Part shown: positions 61,871-64,000 of the stretch, piece by piece
Numbering within the stretch: the first letter of the stretch is position 1
Layout of the letters: every line of letters starts with the position of its first letter
Origin: Pterois miles
Lineage: Eukaryota > Chordata > Actinopteri > Perciformes > Scorpaenidae
DNA length: 64,000 nucleotides
NCBI GenBank assembly: GCA_947000775.1
Contig: CAMQGK010000048.1
Coordinates: 2,055,001 to 2,119,000 of the forward strand
Direction of reading: 5' to 3'
Made by a program: the position numbers and the translations under genes
The notes under the pieces: model-generated
The model's input: the letters and a program-made list of their open reading frames with translations, nothing else
Told to the model about the DNA's origin: nothing
Database searches by the model: none

Positions 61871-62482
61871 GTATATTACTATTGAGTGTACCTCATTACA
61901 CGTTTCCTGTAGTGAATATGATGAAATTCACGACAAGATTCCCATTATAGAGACACACATCAACACGTGTGCATCCCAAATGTTCAGAAATGTTCTTGCT
62001 GTGTGCTTGCATAGACTGTAATGAAGTGTGTCATCATGCTTCAGATTAGGATTTCAGTTAGTGTCATTATCAATTAATGTCTCACAGGGAGAAATCACTG
62101 TAGTGTGATTACTTGAGGAAGTGACTGATTTGTGTTTTTCTTTAAAATGAGCCCTTCATGTTAAGGCTGTACCGACTGTCAGTATTTTAACATTCAGAGC
62201 TTGTGTAGTCTGTTGTATTTTTATGATGTCATCACTCTAAAAATATTTTGTTGTTATTTTGATTATATAAATTTAATATACTGTATGGTGCTGTCTGTTT
62301 GCTGTTAGACGGAATGTTAATACCAGTGTGTGCAGCAATCAGGAGGGCAAACTATTTTTTGACCGCAGGAATATCGTGTTTTTGAAAAGTTAAATGCCAA
62401 CTAAAATATTTTGTTAGATACATTTTGGGGGAAATTTTGGAAATTATTAAATTTATACTGTATATTTTTCCAATACATTTTG
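61871..62482 (+). other. faap20: faap20 intron 2 (partial), no further exon seen
   Basis: AT-rich sequence after the exon 2 donor. I see no exon with the FSW or UBZ zinc-finger motif here or in the rest of the window, which is largely repeats. Confidence 0.45.
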
Positions 62483-62781
62483 TTAGGGATGTTAACAATT
62501 AACTGTTAACTGACAGAAAGATCTCAGTTATCAGTTAAACAGTTAAAAGAAATATTAATGATTAATTAAAAAGCCGAGCAAATCTCAGAGGAGTGGCTTG
62601 TCAGTTTAAGGAGAAAAGCTGTTCCTCCTTAACAGCCCAACTTGAAAGAGTCTGAGCCGGAGTGACAGATACAGGAAGTTGGCTTCAGTCTTGAGCGGAG
62701 TACAGAGCACCTGCTAAAGTTACGCAGCGCTGACAGACTGTCAGGGTCAGTTATCAGCAATCGCTAGATTAGCATCCCTAA
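62483..62781. mobile_element. hAT-like MITE, about 300 bp
   Basis: Imperfect terminal inverted repeats: TTAGGGATGTTAAC on the left, and the reverse complement of GATTAGCATCCCTAA on the right. The inner sequence matches the element at the left edge of the window. An 8-bp target duplication is suggested only weakly (CATTTTGT versus AGTGTTGT). Confidence 0.72.
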
Positions 62782-63179
62782 GTGTTGTCTTTACAGCACT
62801 CTGGAGTTATTTGAAATGTCTGGATCACACAAGTTGGAAACAATCCTACGCAGCTATCACTGGAATCTAATTCTACAAACAGTATAATACTCAATATTAG
62901 TAGCCTGATCTTTATGTGCAACTGTGCAGAAATACTTTAAACACAATGAATAGACATGCAACAAAAAAATAAGACAAGCTGCACAGCCTTCAGTTAATGA
63001 TTTAGATTTTGATTGTCAACATTATGAATGAAGCTTAGAAGTTTCAGACTAACCTGAACCTTCTTCCTGGCTGGATCTAGTCCAGCCATTAAATCATAAA
63101 CACTGGACCCTTAAGGACTAGACTGGCTTTGCATGTTTTATCTCATTAAAGTAGCGGTGGGTAGATTTGGAGCAAATCA

Positions 63180-63760
63180 AATTTTTAAAATGAAATCACT
63201 TCATTTAAAAGGGTCACTACATGCTGACAGTAGTGCATGAGACCGGTAATCTGAAAAAAATCCTGTGCCTCAGTGGCCTCCCACGCTCCTAATGGAATCT
63301 GCAAGAGTTTACAGACTGGAGGAAAACAACCAATCAGAGCCGAGCTAGAGCCTTGCATGGTTTTTACCCCAAACTGCATGTGATTATCATAAAAAGGGCA
63401 TGTCTGTAAAGGGAAGACTCGTAGGTATCCAGAGAACCCATTTTCATTCACATATCTGGAGCTCAGAGGTCAAGAGAGACCTTTGAAAATGACCATGCCA
63501 GTTTTTCCTCACCAAAATGTAATGTAAATTTGTAGCATTAATTAGCTTCACAACATGGACGTATGACATAGTTGTACCAATGGATTCCTTAGGTTTTCTA
63601 GTTTCACAGGATGTCAGTAGCTTCACTCTAGTTTTAAAACCCACTACAACCCCTGAAAGACAGAATAGTGGCTGGGTCTGCTGGCGGATTTTTAAGAAGT
63701 TAATTAAAAGAAGAGAGTCGATACAGTATCGCAAAACATAATATCGGGATACTCATGTAT
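63180..63760. repeat. Teleost interspersed repeat of unknown class
   Basis: Contains phrases I recognise from a very common percomorph repeat: GGAGGAAAACAACCAATCAG, GGGCATGTCTGTAAAGGGAA, GAACCCATTTTCATTCACAT and GGATTCCTTAGGTTTTCTAG. It ends with a GATACAGTATCGC-type segment. No convincing coding capacity. Boundaries are approximate. Confidence 0.65.
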
Positions 63761-63873
63761 CTATATTTTCTTACACCCATATTAACTACAAACTGTATAG
63801 AATTTGTAGTAGCCAGATTTCTTTTAGTCAGTTACATTATTGCTGCTGCAGTTGTTGGTGCCAGGACCAAACT

Positions 63874-64000
63874 TCCATCCATCCATCCATCCATCGTCAA
63901 CCGCTTATCCGTTAGGGGTCGCGGGGGGCTGGAGCCGATCCCAGCTGGCATAGGGCGAAGGCAGGGTACACCCTGGACAGGTCGCCAGTCCATCACAGGG
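63874..64000 (-). mobile_element. RTE/Rex3-type 3' tail with GATG repeats, cut by window edge
   Basis: (CATC)n at 63,874-63,895 is followed by CCGCTTATCCGTTAGGGGTC, CTGGAGCCGATCCCAGCTGG and GGTACACCCTGGACAGGTCG. On the minus strand this is the conserved 3' end of a very abundant teleost retroelement ending in (GATG)n. The class (RTE/Rex3 or a SINE sharing its tail) is from memory. Confidence 0.75.

Overview
This window is vertebrate nuclear DNA, almost certainly from a ray-finned fish, most likely a percomorph teleost. The evidence is dense CA/GT microsatellites, teleost-type tRNA-headed SINEs, L2-, R4/Rex6-, I/Nimb- and RTE-type LINE relics, hAT-like elements, and two intron-containing genes. 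Most long open frames are chance frames or microsatellite read-through. Family identifications are made from memory of the families; no database search was possible.

The two genes are divergent. ski (minus strand) has its complete first coding exon at 44,051-44,956: 302 codons ending in a clean splice donor. It carries the N-terminal SMAD-binding motif, the Ski/Sno/Dac domain and the zinc-binding SMAD4-binding domain. I find no second ski exon to its left, so 1-44,050 reads as one long first intron (over 44 kb). faap20 (plus strand), the FANCA-associated protein of the Fanconi anaemia complex, has its first two coding exons at 58,900-59,024 and 61,723-61,870. Their splice phases fit and exon 2 matches the FANCA-binding stretch. 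Its UBZ zinc-finger exon is not in the window. Human SKI and FAAP20 are also divergent neighbours, which supports the second identification.

Region by region: 1-897 is a hAT-like non-autonomous element with a 51-bp tandem array. 898-44,050 is ski intron 1, mostly single-copy with many microsatellites and poly-G runs. It also holds an L2-like LINE split by a hAT relic (7.5-9.26 kb), a MITE (28.6 kb), an AT-dinucleotide block (31.7-31.95 kb), a second MITE-like element split by a SINE (38.3-39.1 kb), and two octamer-containing segments that may be enhancers. 44,957-45,560 is the CpG-rich ski promoter and 5' UTR with a CT tract. 45.6-52.5 kb is mostly plain intergenic DNA with one RTE-type relic.

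52.5-58.84 kb is a pile of retroelement relics: an LTR-like segment, a SCAN/gag-like capsid fragment, an R4/Rex6-like LINE 3' half, and an almost complete but dead I/Nimb LINE carrying a nested SINE. The 3' tail of the I/Nimb element ends only 63 bp before the faap20 start codon. faap20 intron 1 contains a 1.37-kb fold-back element made of inverted arrays of ~140-bp units, the most unusual structure in the window. The right end holds a second copy of the hAT-like family and two further interspersed repeats.

Nothing here resembles a bacterial-type or wholly new enzymatic system. The strongest leads are the fold-back element, the TE-abutted faap20 promoter, the SCAN-like retroelement gag, and the long ski intron with possible enhancers.
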